Origin: an uncultured Clostridia bacterium
GTDB taxonomy: Bacteria > Bacillota > Clostridia > Christensenellales > Borkfalkiaceae
Assembly: GCA_947629675.1 (NCBI GenBank)
Contig: CANREM010000010.1
Location: forward strand, 1-54,719
DNA length: 54,719 nucleotides
Reading direction: 5' to 3'
The notes under the pieces were generated by a model that searched no databases, was not told the origin of the DNA, and saw nothing but the letters and a program-made list of their open reading frames with translations. The first letter of the stretch is position 1; every line of letters starts with the position of its first letter. A program made the translations under genes and the position numbers. Positions 32,250-41,406 of the stretch are shown here, piece after piece.

Positions 32250-33260
32250 TTACATGAGGTCGAGGAAGTTGACGATATCCGATCCGCGGTCGGCGCGGGA
32301 AGGGTAGTCATGGAAGAGGGAGGCGGCCTTTGCCGCCTTCACGACGTTTGCCTTGTAGGGGGAAATATCCACCGCCTTGTTGGCCATGAGGTTGATCGCG
32401 GTATCCAGATATCCGAAGCCGTTCTCCACGCAATAGATCGCAAGATGTTTGCGGATGGCGAGGTCGAGCCGCACCTTCAGCCCGCCCGCAGGTTGGCCGT
32501 AGATGACGACGTTGCTGTTTCTCGCCGCGAGGCGGAAGGGAAGTTCGGGCGCGTTGCCGATCGCGGAGGAGACATACACCGCCCCGTCCGCGAGCCTTCC
32601 TCCCGTGATGGAGGCGACGTTTTCGAGTGCCTTGTTGTCCGCGAGAACGGTGTAGTAGACGCCGCATTTCTTGGCAAAATCGAGGTGATGCTGCATGGTA
32701 TCCACGAGGATGGGCGCGGCCTGCTGATAGATGAGGAGCTGGCAGACGAGGATGCCGACGAGGTTCGCCCCGACGACGACGATGTGCTGGCCCTTCTTGG
32801 ATTCGAGTGCGTCGCATATCGCCTTTGCAATGGCGACATGGTGCAAAAGCAGTGCCCTTTCATCTGAGACGGAGGGGGGAAGTGCGGTGAGGAAGTCGGG
32901 GGAGACATTGACGAAGTCGGTCATAAACCCGTCCCGCGTCAGGCCGCAGATCTCAAATTCGGGGGAGGCAAAATCCCGCTTGCTCGTTCCGTTCGGGGCA
33001 ATGGGGCGGAAGGTGTGCAAAAGCACCCGCGCGCCGCGGGGAAGGTAAGCCCCCGCGCCGTCCTCGGCGATGACGCCCACGGCGTACCGCCCGGGGATGA
33101 GGGGATATTTGCAGGGAGCCGTACCGTCGTAGAGGTCGGCGTCCAGGCTGTTCACGAGAACTTTCGTCACGCGGACGCGGACCTTTCCGTCCTCATGTTC
33201 GGGCAGCGGTTCCTCACTGCAAACGAGTTTTTTCGCGCCTGTAAGTTTCCATACCTTCAT
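32250..33260 (-). CDS. MDR-superfamily dehydrogenase-like protein without zinc ligands
   Basis: The 336-residue protein has the medium-chain dehydrogenase layout: a GroES-like N-terminal half and a Rossmann half with IVVVGANLVGILVCQLL (about residue 165). The catalytic zinc residues are missing: the usual GHE is GRY (PGRYAVGVI) and the first Cys is Asp (NSLDADLYDG). The four-Cys structural zinc lobe is also absent. It could be a quinone-reductase-like or non-catalytic member. It appears monocistronic. Confidence 0.8.
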   Translation of the reverse strand: MKVWKLTGAKKLVCSEEPLPEHEDGKVRVRVTKVLVNSLDADLYDGTAPCKYPLIPGRYAVGVIAEDGAGAYLPRGARVLLHTFRPIAPNGTSKRDFASPEFEICGLTRDGFMTDFVNVSPDFLTALPPSVSDERALLLHHVAIAKAICDALESKKGQHIVVVGANLVGILVCQLLIYQQAAPILVDTMQHHLDFAKKCGVYYTVLADNKALENVASITGGRLADGAVYVSSAIGNAPELPFRLAARNSNVVIYGQPAGGLKVRLDLAIRKHLAIYCVENGFGYLDTAINLMANKAVDISPYKANVVKAAKAASLFHDYPSRADRGSDIVNFLDLM

Positions 33261-33420
33261 GGATGCGGGCCTCCAACAGCAATTTCTGCGTTATTTATCC
33301 CTATTATACCGCAAATTGCGCCGATTGGCAAGGCTTTTTGCGGGATTTCGGCGCGCTTTGTGCGTTCGACAAAAAATCCGCTCTTTTTTGTGTGAATTTT
33401 CGTAAGGCTTTCAAAATCAG

Positions 33421-33449
33421 TTGACGAAATGAGAAAAAGCAGTTATAAT
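33421..33449 (+). promoter_or_regulatory. Promoter of rpmE
   Basis: TTGACG (33421-33426), 17 bp, TATAAT (33444-33449). Confidence 0.85.
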
Positions 33450-33492
33450 AGACGCGTTGAATATCAAAGAAAAACGGAGTGAGGTGAACGAT

Positions 33493-33696
33493 ATGCGCGA
33501 GAACATTCATCCGAAATATCACGAAGTAACCGTCGTCTGCGCCTGCGGCGAGACTTTCAAGACGGGCACGACCAAGGATGTCGAGACGCTTAAAGTGGAT
33601 ATCTGCAGCAAATGCCATCCCTTCTTTACGGGTCGTCAAAAGCTCGTCGATACCGGCGGACGCGTCGATAAGTTCAAGAAAAGATACGGGATCTAA
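33493..33696 (+). CDS. rpmE: Ribosomal protein bL31, zinc-binding form
   Basis: The 67-residue large-subunit protein starts [12 protein letters not shown] and carries two Cys pairs (CACGETF and CSKCHPFF) that mark the zinc-binding type. GAGGTGA precedes the ATG at 33493; an ATG 36 bp upstream lacks support. It leads the rpmE, DUF1385-prmC, prfA neighbourhood found in many Clostridia, separated from it by a terminator. Confidence 0.96.
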   Translation: MRENIHPKYHEVTVVCACGETFKTGTTKDVETLKVDICSKCHPFFTGRQKLVDTGGRVDKFKKRYGI

Positions 33697-33704
33697 GTAC
33701 GCGG

Positions 33705-33730
33705 CAGCCTCTTTTACGGAGGCTGTTTTG
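33705..33730 (+). terminator. Terminator after rpmE
   Basis: CAGCCTC/GAGGCTG stem with a TTTTG tail. It may let part of the transcripts pass into the downstream genes, for which no separate promoter is seen. Confidence 0.75.
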
Positions 33731-33762
33731 CTATTTATTTATCAAAGAGCAACGGTGGTAGC

Positions 33763-35616
33763 ATGAAGAAGAAATGCAATCGTACCTACATCGGCGGACA
33801 GGCGGTGATCCAGGGCGTCATGATGCGCTCCAAGCATGGCATGGCGACCGTCGTCCGCACCGATCAGGGCGAGACGGTCATGGAGGCCGTCAAAATAAAA
33901 GCCCCCGAAGAGCGGCCCCGCTGGCAGAGGGTCCCCTTCATCCGCGGCGTCGTCAACTTTCTCTCCTCCCTCGTCGGGGGGATGAAGGTGCTCATGCGCA
34001 GTTCCGAGGCCGCCCTCACCGAAGATGAGGGGGAGGAGGACCGGCAGAGCAAATTCGCAAAGTGGCTTGCGGAAAAACACAAGAAGAGCGTGGGGGATAT
34101 CCTCACCACCTTCTCCGTCATCCTCGGCGTCCTTCTCGCCGTGGGGCTGTTTATCTTTTTGCCTCTTCTCTTTACCTATCTCATCGCCTCCAACGTCCCC
34201 GCCGTCGCGAAGGACAAGATGTACGGCCTTTGGTACTACCTCATCGAAGGGGGATTCCGCCTCGTCATCTTCCTCTTGTATATCCTCTTCACCCTCGTAT
34301 TCAAGTCCCTCCGCGAGACTTATATGTATCACGGTGCGGAACATAAGACGATCAACTGCTACGAATACGGCCTGCCGCTCACCGTGGAGAATGTGAAAAA
34401 ATGCACCCGTCTCCACGACCGCTGCGGCACGACCTTCCTCTTCATCGTCCTCTTCATCTCCATCATCGTGTTCGCCCTCGTGGGGATCCCGCTCGACATG
34501 CTCTACGCCGTCATGCATGTCCCGGGAATTGTCGAGACGCTCCTCTCCATCGTTTTCCGCATCCTCCTTCTGCCCCTCGTAGCGGGCGTTTCGTACGAAG
34601 TTCTGAAGCTCCTCGCCAAGACGGACAGTGTGCTTGTCCTCCCCCTGAAGGCCCCCGGGTTCCTTCTGCAGAAGCTCACGACGCGGGAGCCGGACGACGG
34701 CATGATCGAATGTGCCATCCAAGCCTTCGAGACCGCCCTCGAGATGGACAAAAACCCCGACTTCAACGAGAGGTTCTTTGCGACGGAGACCAAACTTTCC
34801 AAGCTCCTTGCGGACATGAAGCGGTGTTTCAAGGACAAGAACATCGACGGATCGGATGCGGAGTGGATCCTCTCCATGACCCTCGGCATCAAGCGCAGTG
34901 CCCTCTCCGAGGAGCGCGTCATCTCCCGTTCGGAGTGCAAGAAGATCCTCGACATATTCGACGAACGCATGAAGGGAAGGCCGCTGTGGTATATCTACGG
35001 CGACACAGAATTTTACGGCTACACCTTCAAGGTGGACGAACGCGTCCTCATTCCCCGTCCCGAGACGGAGGTACTTGTGCGGCAGGCGGTACTCGCCCTC
35101 AACGACGGCGACAGGATGCTCGACCTCTGCACGGGCAGCGGCGCGGTCGCCATCGCGACGTACTGCGAGGCGTCCAAGGATAAACGCGTCCAGATCACCG
35201 CATCCGATATATCGGAGGACGCGCTCACGCTCGCCCGCGAGAACGCCCTGCTCAACAAGGCGGCCGTGAACTTCGTGAGAAGCGACCTCTTTGCGGGGAT
35301 CCGCGGCAGGTTCAACCTCATCACCGCCAATCCGCCCTATGTGAAGCGGGGGGACATCGCCTCCCTTCCCACGGACGTGAAGGACTTCGAGCCGCACATC
35401 GCCCTCGACGGCGGGGAGGACGGCCTCGACTTCTACCGCGCCATTGCCGAAAAGATCCCGCGCTACATCACCCGCGGCGGCATGCTCATCGTCGAATGCG
35501 GCGAGGGGCAGGCGCAGGAGATCATCAAAATTTTCCAGACGACGGCACACTGCGAATTTGCCATGGTCGTGAAGGACCTCGCGGGCGTGGAGCGCGTCGT
35601 AAAGTTGGGGTTCTGA
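33763..35616 (+). CDS. prmC: Fusion of DUF1385 (YqhQ-like) membrane protein and PrmC methyltransferase
   Basis: The 617-residue frame joins two proteins that are normally separate neighbours. Residues about 1-320 are DUF1385: [13 protein letters not shown], several membrane helices, and the conserved [13 protein letters not shown] and [11 protein letters not shown] motifs. Residues about 340-617 are PrmC, which methylates the GGQ glutamine of release factors: [37 protein letters not shown] and the catalytic ANPPYV. No stop or ribosome site separates them. prfA, the substrate gene, follows with a TGATG overlap. The catalytic domain would be tethered to the membrane. Confidence 0.9.
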   Translation: MKKKCNRTYIGGQAVIQGVMMRSKHGMATVVRTDQGETVMEAVKIKAPEERPRWQRVPFIRGVVNFLSSLVGGMKVLMRSSEAALTEDEGEEDRQSKFAKWLAEKHKKSVGDILTTFSVILGVLLAVGLFIFLPLLFTYLIASNVPAVAKDKMYGLWYYLIEGGFRLVIFLLYILFTLVFKSLRETYMYHGAEHKTINCYEYGLPLTVENVKKCTRLHDRCGTTFLFIVLFISIIVFALVGIPLDMLYAVMHVPGIVETLLSIVFRILLLPLVAGVSYEVLKLLAKTDSVLVLPLKAPGFLLQKLTTREPDDGMIECAIQAFETALEMDKNPDFNERFFATETKLSKLLADMKRCFKDKNIDGSDAEWILSMTLGIKRSALSEERVISRSECKKILDIFDERMKGRPLWYIYGDTEFYGYTFKVDERVLIPRPETEVLVRQAVLALNDGDRMLDLCTGSGAVAIATYCEASKDKRVQITASDISEDALTLARENALLNKAAVNFVRSDLFAGIRGRFNLITANPPYVKRGDIASLPTDVKDFEPHIALDGGEDGLDFYRAIAEKIPRYITRGGMLIVECGEGQAQEIIKIFQTTAHCEFAMVVKDLAGVERVVKLGF

Positions 35617-36680
35617 TGCTGAAAAAACTTTCCGGGATCGCCGCAAGATACGAGGAACTTTCCGCCCGTCTTGCCGCACCCGACGCCTACCTTTCGGAGG
35701 ATTTTGTGAGGCTGAGCAGGGAGCGGTCGGAGCTTGAAGAGATCGTTTCGGCATACCATGCCTTGCAAGAGACGCAAAAAGAGATGGATGCCGCCTTCTC
35801 GGAGGCGGAACATGAAACGGAGGAGATGCGCGATCTCCTTCTCGAGGAGGGCTATGCCCTCAAGGAAAAATTAAAGCGGCAGGAGGAGGAGATCAAGATC
35901 CTCCTTCTTCCCAAAGATAAAAACGACGAGCGGAACTGCACTCTGGAGATCCGCGCGGGTGCGGGCGGCGAGGAGGCCGCCCTCTTTGCGTATGAACTCT
36001 ACCGCATGTATATGGGATATTGCGAGAAGAAACGGCTCTCGTGGGAGGTCGTAAACCTCAACGAGACGGAGCTTGGCGGCGTCAAGGAGGCCGTCGTCCT
36101 CGTGGGCGGGAAGGATGCCTATAAACGGCTCAAATACGAGAGCGGCGTCCACCGCGTCCAGCGCGTCCCAGAGACGGAATCGCAGGGCCGCATCCACACC
36201 TCTACCTGCACGGTGGCCGTCCTTCCCGAGGCGGAGGAGGTCGAGGTGGAGATAAAAGAGGAGGACGTGCGCGTCGATCTCTTCCGTTCCTCGGGAGCGG
36301 GCGGGCAGAAGGTAAACAAGACGGAGACCGCCATCCGCCTCACCCACTTTCCGACGGGCATCGTCGTCACCTGTCAGGACGAGAGGAGCCAGCTCAAGAA
36401 CAAGGAAAAGGCGTACAGGGTACTGAAATCCCGCCTCTATGACTATTATCAGAGCCGCGCCGCGGGCGCGGAGGCGGCCAATCGGCGCAGCCTCGTCGGC
36501 ACGGGGGACAGGAGCGAGCGCATCCGCACCTACAACTTCCCCCAGAGCCGCATCACCGACCACCGCATCGGGCTTTCCCTTCACGACATGGAGGGGTTTT
36601 TATCGGGGGATCTCGACGAGATGATCGACGCCCTCGCCCGTGCGGACGTGGAAAGAAAACTTGCCTCATCGGAGGACTGA
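35616..36680 (+). CDS. prfA: Peptide chain release factor 1
   Basis: It releases peptides at UAA and UAG. The 354 residues contain the GGQ loop ([12 protein letters not shown]) and the codon-reading PxT region ([13 protein letters not shown]). The start shares TGATG with the fused prmC gene. An in-frame extension upstream lies inside prmC and is rejected. Methylation of the GGQ glutamine by the neighbour is expected. Confidence 0.97.
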   Translation: MLKKLSGIAARYEELSARLAAPDAYLSEDFVRLSRERSELEEIVSAYHALQETQKEMDAAFSEAEHETEEMRDLLLEEGYALKEKLKRQEEEIKILLLPKDKNDERNCTLEIRAGAGGEEAALFAYELYRMYMGYCEKKRLSWEVVNLNETELGGVKEAVVLVGGKDAYKRLKYESGVHRVQRVPETESQGRIHTSTCTVAVLPEAEEVEVEIKEEDVRVDLFRSSGAGGQKVNKTETAIRLTHFPTGIVVTCQDERSQLKNKEKAYRVLKSRLYDYYQSRAAGAEAANRRSLVGTGDRSERIRTYNFPQSRITDHRIGLSLHDMEGFLSGDLDEMIDALARADVERKLASSED

Positions 36681-36681
36681 A

Positions 36682-37878
36682 ATGCAGACACTTGCAAGGC
36701 GCATCCGCACGATCTCTCCCTCCCTCACCCTCGCCATCAGCGCGAGAGCGAAGGCCATGAAGGCGGCGGGGGAGGACGTCGTCAACTTCGGCGTCGGCGA
36801 ACCCGACTTCGAGACGCCCTCCTATATCAAAGATGCCGCCATCGGCGCGATCAAAGGCGGACAGACGAGATACACCCCCGCGGCGGGGACGCTTGCGCTC
36901 CGCCGTGCCATTGCGAAAAAACTTCTCGGGGAGAACGGCCTTTCCTATTCTCCCGAGGAGATCGTCGTCTCGAATGGGGCGAAACACGCCATTTTCAACG
37001 CCTGCTACGCTCTCGTGGACGAGGGGGACGAGGTCATCATTCCCGCGCCCTATTGGCTCACCTACCCCGAGGTGGTAAAGACGCTCGGCGGCGTCCCCGT
37101 CTTTGTGGAGGCAAAGCGGGAGGAGGGCTTCAAAATTTCCCCCAAACAGCTCAAAGAGGCGATCACGCCGCGCACGAAGCTTTTCATCTTCAATTCCCCC
37201 TGCAATCCCACGGGGGCAGTGTATTCCGAAGAGGAGGTGCGCGCCCTCGCCGCCGTCTGCGAGGAGGCGGGGATCTTCGTCCTCTCGGATGAGATCTACG
37301 AAAAGCTCGTCTATGGGGACAAAAGGCCCTTCTCCTTTGCGGCCGTCTCCGAAAAAATGAAGCAAAGGACGGTGATGGTGAACGGCCTCTCCAAGACGTT
37401 TGCCATGACGGGCTGGCGCATCGGCTACCTTGCGGCCCCCTTGGAGATCGCAAAGGCGATTGCCTCCTTCCAAAGCCACGCGACGAGCAATCCCAACTCC
37501 GTCGCCCAGTGCGCGGCGGTCGCGGCACTTTCGGAAAATGACAGCTCCGTCTCGGACATGGTGGCCGCGTTTTCTGCGAGAAGGCAGAGAATGCTCGCCC
37601 TCATCACGGACATGGGCGGGGTGGAATGCGTCGTGCCGGACGGGGCGTTCTATGTGATGCTCGTCGTCGAAGGGACCTTCGGGAAGCAATATCGGGGCAA
37701 AACGATCAAAAATTCCGTGGACTTTGCGGAAATTCTTCTCGAGGAGGAGAAGGTCGCCGTCGTGCCCGGGGCGGCGTTCGGCGCGGACGGCTGTGTGCGC
37801 CTTTCCTATTCCCTCTCCATGGGGGATCTCGAAAAGGGGCTTTCCCGCATCGCGGACTTTCTTAAAAAGTTGTATTAA
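36682..37878 (+). CDS. aspB: Class I/II aspartate-type aminotransferase
   Basis: The 398-residue PLP enzyme moves amino groups between aspartate (or a related acid) and 2-oxoglutarate. The ISPSLTLAISARAKAMKAAG start, VGEPDFETP, NSPCNPTGAVY and the PLP lysine in NGLSKTFAMTGWRIGY are typical of the AspB subgroup. The ATG follows the GGAGG at the end of prfA by one base past its stop. Substrate range is inferred. Confidence 0.92.
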   Translation: MQTLARRIRTISPSLTLAISARAKAMKAAGEDVVNFGVGEPDFETPSYIKDAAIGAIKGGQTRYTPAAGTLALRRAIAKKLLGENGLSYSPEEIVVSNGAKHAIFNACYALVDEGDEVIIPAPYWLTYPEVVKTLGGVPVFVEAKREEGFKISPKQLKEAITPRTKLFIFNSPCNPTGAVYSEEEVRALAAVCEEAGIFVLSDEIYEKLVYGDKRPFSFAAVSEKMKQRTVMVNGLSKTFAMTGWRIGYLAAPLEIAKAIASFQSHATSNPNSVAQCAAVAALSENDSSVSDMVAAFSARRQRMLALITDMGGVECVVPDGAFYVMLVVEGTFGKQYRGKTIKNSVDFAEILLEEEKVAVVPGAAFGADGCVRLSYSLSMGDLEKGLSRIADFLKKLY

Positions 37879-38001
37879 ACGGAAAAGCAGGGCGGATAAA
37901 TTTTTTTGTTTTTTTCCCGAACCCCTTGAATGTTGACAGAAAGTTTGATAGAATAGTATCAAGGAACATAGCCGCATGGCTGTGAATACAAGGAGGAACT
38001 C

Positions 38002-38409
38002 ATGATCAAAATCATTTGCGGGCCGAAAGGCAGCGGCAAGACCAAGCGCATAATCGAGGTGGCAAACGAAGCGGTCGCAACCGCGAAAGGGCATCTGATT
38101 TTCGTTACGGATACAAAACGCTATATGTACGATCTGAGGCGCGAAGTGCGCTTCATCGACGTGAGCGACTACAAGGTCGCGGGCGAGGAGGCTCTCTGCG
38201 GCTTCATCAAGGGGGTCGCCGCGGGCAACTACGACAACGAGAGCATCTATGTGGACGGCATCGCCCGCATCGCCGGCAAGGATCTCAAGGATATGGCACA
38301 GAGCTTCTATATGCTCGAAAAACTCGCGGATATGCGCGATCTCGGGATCTGGATCACCTGCAGCTGTTCGGAGGAAGAACTTCCCGAATTTGCAAAGAAA
38401 TATCTTTGA
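38002..38409 (+). CDS. Small P-loop protein of unknown function
   Basis: The 135-residue protein opens with MIKIICGPKGSGKTKRIIE, a Walker A motif. A possible Walker B acidic segment is SIYVDGIARI, and a CSCSEEELP stretch is near the end. Such short ATPases are widespread in Clostridia and not characterised. AAGGAGG precedes the ATG. A TTGACA at 37935 may be part of its promoter, but the -10 is unclear. A hairpin without a T run (38441-38468) follows. Confidence 0.75.
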   Translation: MIKIICGPKGSGKTKRIIEVANEAVATAKGHLIFVTDTKRYMYDLRREVRFIDVSDYKVAGEEALCGFIKGVAAGNYDNESIYVDGIARIAGKDLKDMAQSFYMLEKLADMRDLGIWITCSCSEEELPEFAKKYL

Positions 38410-38491
38410 GAACTTTTCATTCAACGATTTTCATCTTCAACGGGAAAGTCTCGCTCGCCTGCGGGACTTTCTATAAAAAGGAAGGCATTTT

Positions 38492-39985
38492 ATGAAGTTT
38501 GTGAGTACGAGAGGGGAGGAGAGGGTCAGCTCGTTTGAAGCGGTCGTCCGCGGCATGGCGGGCGGCGGCGCATTGTTTGTGCCCGAGAGCTTTCCCGAAG
38601 TCTCCAGGGAGGAGCTTACGGACATGCTCCCCCTCGATTATCCCGAACGCGCGGCCTATCTTCTCGGAAAGTATTTCGACGAATACGATAAAGACGGCCT
38701 TCTTTCCGCCCTCCGTGCGGCCTATGAAAAGTTTGAAGGAAGCGATCCCGTGCCCCTTGTGCGCATGGAGAGCGGCATCTATATGCTCGAACTCTTTCAC
38801 GGCCCCACCTGCGCGAGCAGCGACCTCTCCGCCGGCATCTTTCCCTATCTTTTGAGGGAGGGCCGCGCCCTTCTCGGCATGAAGGAAGATCTCCTCGTCG
38901 CAACGGCGACGAGCGGGAATACGGGCAAGGCGGTTCTGGAGGCGTTCGAAGGGGAGAAGGGCGTGAAGGCCATCGTCTTTTATCCCGACGACGGGGCGTC
39001 CAAGATGCAGAAGCTCCAGATGTGTACGCAGGACGGGGAAAATCTCGACGTCGTCGCCGTAAGGGGAAGTCTGGACGATTGCACGAACGGCGTCAAGAAA
39101 TTTTTCCGCAACGAGAAATTTTCCGCCGCCATCTCGGAGAAGGGCTATCGGCTCACCCTGGCCGGCTCCGACAATATCGGCATGCTCCTTCCCAAGATCT
39201 GCTATTTCTTCTCCGCCTATTTAGACCTCGTCTCCGCCGATCAGATCAAGATGGGGGAGAAGGTGAATTTCTGCGCGCCGACGGGGAATTTCGGCAATCT
39301 TCTTGCAGGCTACTATGCAAAGCGCATGGGCCTTCCCATCGGCTCCATCCTCGTTGCATCCAATAAAAATTGCGCCCTCACCGACTTCTTCCGCACGGGC
39401 ATCTATGATACGAAGCGTCCGCTCTACCGCACGATGTCGCCCGCCTTGGATATTCTCTTCGCCTCGGATATCGAGCGGCTCCTCTTCGAGGCGTCGGGGA
39501 GGAACGCGGCGCGTACCCTCGAGCGCATGAAACAGCTCGCCTCCTCGGGAAGGTTTTCTCTCCCCTCCGAAGAGATCTCCGGCCTGCAGGAGACCTTCTA
39601 TGCGGGAAGCACCTCGGAGGACGATACGGTGGAGTGCATCTACGAGTTTTTCGAGGAGTACGGCTACCCCATGGATACTCACACGGGCGTCGCCATGGAC
39701 GTTGCGAATAAGTACCTTGAGAAGATCGAGGACGATACCATGTCCGAGAAACGCCCCATGGTCGTCCTCTCCACGGCCAGCCCCTACAAGTGTCCGCAGG
39801 ACGTTCTGTACGCGCTCACGGGCAACGACGTGAAGGACAGCTTCAAGGGGGTCAAACGCATCCATCTCCTCACGGCGATGAAGGTCCCCGAGGCCATCAA
39901 GTCGGTGCGCTATAAGCCCCTCCGCTTCAAGACGGCCGTCTCCCCGGACAAGATGTTCGACGCCGTCCTCAAATTCCTCGGCTGA
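38492..39985 (+). CDS. thrC: Threonine synthase
   Basis: This PLP enzyme converts O-phosphohomoserine to threonine. The 497 residues are typical of the longer class. MKFVSTRGEERVSSFEAVVRG at the start, ELFHGPTCASSD, ATSGNTGKAVLEAF and the phosphate-binding PTGNFGNLLAGYYAKRMG are recognisable. The usual PLP lysine position (FHGPTLAFKD in relatives) reads FHGPTCASSD here, so this key lysine seems to be missing. AAGGAAGG precedes the ATG; a terminator follows. Confidence 0.88.
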   Translation: MKFVSTRGEERVSSFEAVVRGMAGGGALFVPESFPEVSREELTDMLPLDYPERAAYLLGKYFDEYDKDGLLSALRAAYEKFEGSDPVPLVRMESGIYMLELFHGPTCASSDLSAGIFPYLLREGRALLGMKEDLLVATATSGNTGKAVLEAFEGEKGVKAIVFYPDDGASKMQKLQMCTQDGENLDVVAVRGSLDDCTNGVKKFFRNEKFSAAISEKGYRLTLAGSDNIGMLLPKICYFFSAYLDLVSADQIKMGEKVNFCAPTGNFGNLLAGYYAKRMGLPIGSILVASNKNCALTDFFRTGIYDTKRPLYRTMSPALDILFASDIERLLFEASGRNAARTLERMKQLASSGRFSLPSEEISGLQETFYAGSTSEDDTVECIYEFFEEYGYPMDTHTGVAMDVANKYLEKIEDDTMSEKRPMVVLSTASPYKCPQDVLYALTGNDVKDSFKGVKRIHLLTAMKVPEAIKSVRYKPLRFKTAVSPDKMFDAVLKFLG

Positions 39986-40014
39986 CTTTTTTTCAAACAT
40001 CATTCAAACACCAT

Positions 40015-40041
40015 CCCCCGAGCAACTCGGGGGTTTTGTTT
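40015..40041 (+). terminator. Terminator of thrC
   Basis: CCCCCGAG-CAA-CTCGGGGG stem followed by TTTTGTTT. Confidence 0.92.
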
Positions 40042-40339
40042 GCGCTAAATGGATCCCCCCATACGGAGTCCATAAGGCTCCTCCTTGGGGAGGAGCTGTC
40101 ACGCAGAGCGTGACTGAGGTGGGGCTTCCAAACAACGTCATGCTGAGCCGCGCATCGCGCGTGTCGAAGCATCACCAAAAACGTCATGCTGATCCGCGCA
40201 TCGCGCGTGTCGAAGCATCACCAAATAACGTCATGCTGAGCCGCGCATCGCGCGTGTCGAAGCATCACCGCATTTGTTCCCCTTTCCCCATTCTTTTCAA
40301 TGTTTTCGGCGCATTTTCACAAAGGGAACGCGCTACAGG
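40042..40339. repeat. Intergenic repeat block with three tandem 42-bp units
   Basis: A REP-like element (40076-40124: GGCTCCTCC-TTG-GGGAGGAGC and GTCACGC-AGA-GCGTGAC) precedes three copies of a 42-bp unit at 40135-40176, 40181-40222 and 40228-40269 (ACGTCATGCTGAGCCGCGCA to GCATCACC; the second has GATCC for GAGCC). Spacers are 4-5 bp and each unit carries a CGCGC-rich dyad. No gene is seen in the stretch. Confidence 0.85.
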
Positions 40340-40368
40340 TTGCATTTTCACGCGGGATATGGTATAAT
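40340..40368 (+). promoter_or_regulatory. Promoter of trpS
   Basis: TTGCAT (40340-40345), 17 bp, TATAAT (40363-40368). No T-box is visible in the short leader. Confidence 0.78.
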
Positions 40369-40394
40369 GTTCCAAAATAGGGGGATTTTCAGCT

Positions 40395-41405
40395 ATGGAA
40401 GAGAATGTCGGCATTATGAAGAAAACCGTCTATTCCGCCGTTCAGCCGACGGGGAGCCTCACGATCGGGAACTTTGTGGGCGCGATCCGCAATTGGCTGC
40501 GTCTGCAAAACGAGTACGACTGCTATTTTGCCATTGCAGATCTTCATGCCATCACCGTGCGGCAGGAACCCGCGGAGCTTCGCCGCCGTACCTTGGAGCT
40601 TGCCGCCCTCTACCTTGCCTGCGGGATCGACCCCGAAAAGTGCGCCCTGTATGTGCAGTCGCACGTTTCGGCGCATGCGGAGCTTTGCTGGATCCTCAAC
40701 ACTCTCACCTATGTGGGCGAGGCCTCCCGCATGACGCAGTTCAAGGATAAATCGCAAAAACACGCCGACAATATCAACATGGGCCTCATGGATTACCCCG
40801 TCCTCATGGCGGCGGATATCCTCCTCTATCAGACGGACTTCGTCCCCGTCGGCGCGGATCAGAAGCAGCATGTCGAACTCTCGCGCGACCTTGCCGAGCG
40901 GTTCAACGGCCGCTATGGGGAGACCTTCAAGGTGCCCGAGCCGCTCATCGTCAAGGGGGAGGCGCGCATCTGCTCCCTTCAGGACCCCGCAAAGAAGATG
41001 TCCAAGTCGGACGAAAACCCGAATGCCTCCGTCTTTCTCTCCGACGACCGCGACACCGTCATCCGCAAGTTCAAGCGCGCCGTGACGGACAGCGATAACC
41101 GCATCGTCTCATCGGAGGAAAAGCCCGGGATCAGCAACCTTCTCAACATCTATTGCGCATTCTCGGGGCATACCATGTCTGAGGCAGAGGCCTCATTTTC
41201 GGGCATGGGATATGGGGATTTCAAACTCGCCGTGGGGGAGACCGTCGCCGACGTTCTTGCTCCCATTCAGGCGGAGCAAAAGCGGCTCCTCGCCGACAAG
41301 AAGTATCTCACGGAAGTTTTAGCCGGGGGCGCGGAACGGGCTTTTAAGACGGCCCGGAGGACGCTCTCCAAGGTCTGCCGCAAAGTCGGCTTCTACAGGG
41401 AGTGA
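40395..41405 (+). CDS. trpS: Tryptophanyl-tRNA synthetase
   Basis: It charges tRNA-Trp. The 336 residues have the class-I signatures as TGSLTIGNFVGA (HIGH-like) and KKMSKSDENP (KMSKS). The DYPVLMAADILLYQTDFVPVGADQKQH block is typical. The ATG at 40395 is preceded by AGGGGA, while homologues usually begin at the second ATG (40416, MKKTVYSAVQPTG), which has no good ribosome site; either start is possible. It leads a row of plus-strand genes. Confidence 0.95.
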   Translation: MEENVGIMKKTVYSAVQPTGSLTIGNFVGAIRNWLRLQNEYDCYFAIADLHAITVRQEPAELRRRTLELAALYLACGIDPEKCALYVQSHVSAHAELCWILNTLTYVGEASRMTQFKDKSQKHADNINMGLMDYPVLMAADILLYQTDFVPVGADQKQHVELSRDLAERFNGRYGETFKVPEPLIVKGEARICSLQDPAKKMSKSDENPNASVFLSDDRDTVIRKFKRAVTDSDNRIVSSEEKPGISNLLNIYCAFSGHTMSEAEASFSGMGYGDFKLAVGETVADVLAPIQAEQKRLLADKKYLTEVLAGGAERAFKTARRTLSKVCRKVGFYRE

Positions 41406-41406
41406 T

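Noticed and set aside
38441-38468. Hairpin before thrC as a terminator or T-box
   Set aside because: The 11-bp stem has no T run and no T-box sequence such as AGGGTGGNACCGCG; left as an unassigned hairpin.
40135-40269. Possible CRISPR array
   Set aside because: Spacers are only 4-5 bp and no cas genes are present.
40110-40367. 85-codon frame across the tandem 42-bp units
   Set aside because: Its repeats are simply the DNA units; no promoter or ribosome site fits.
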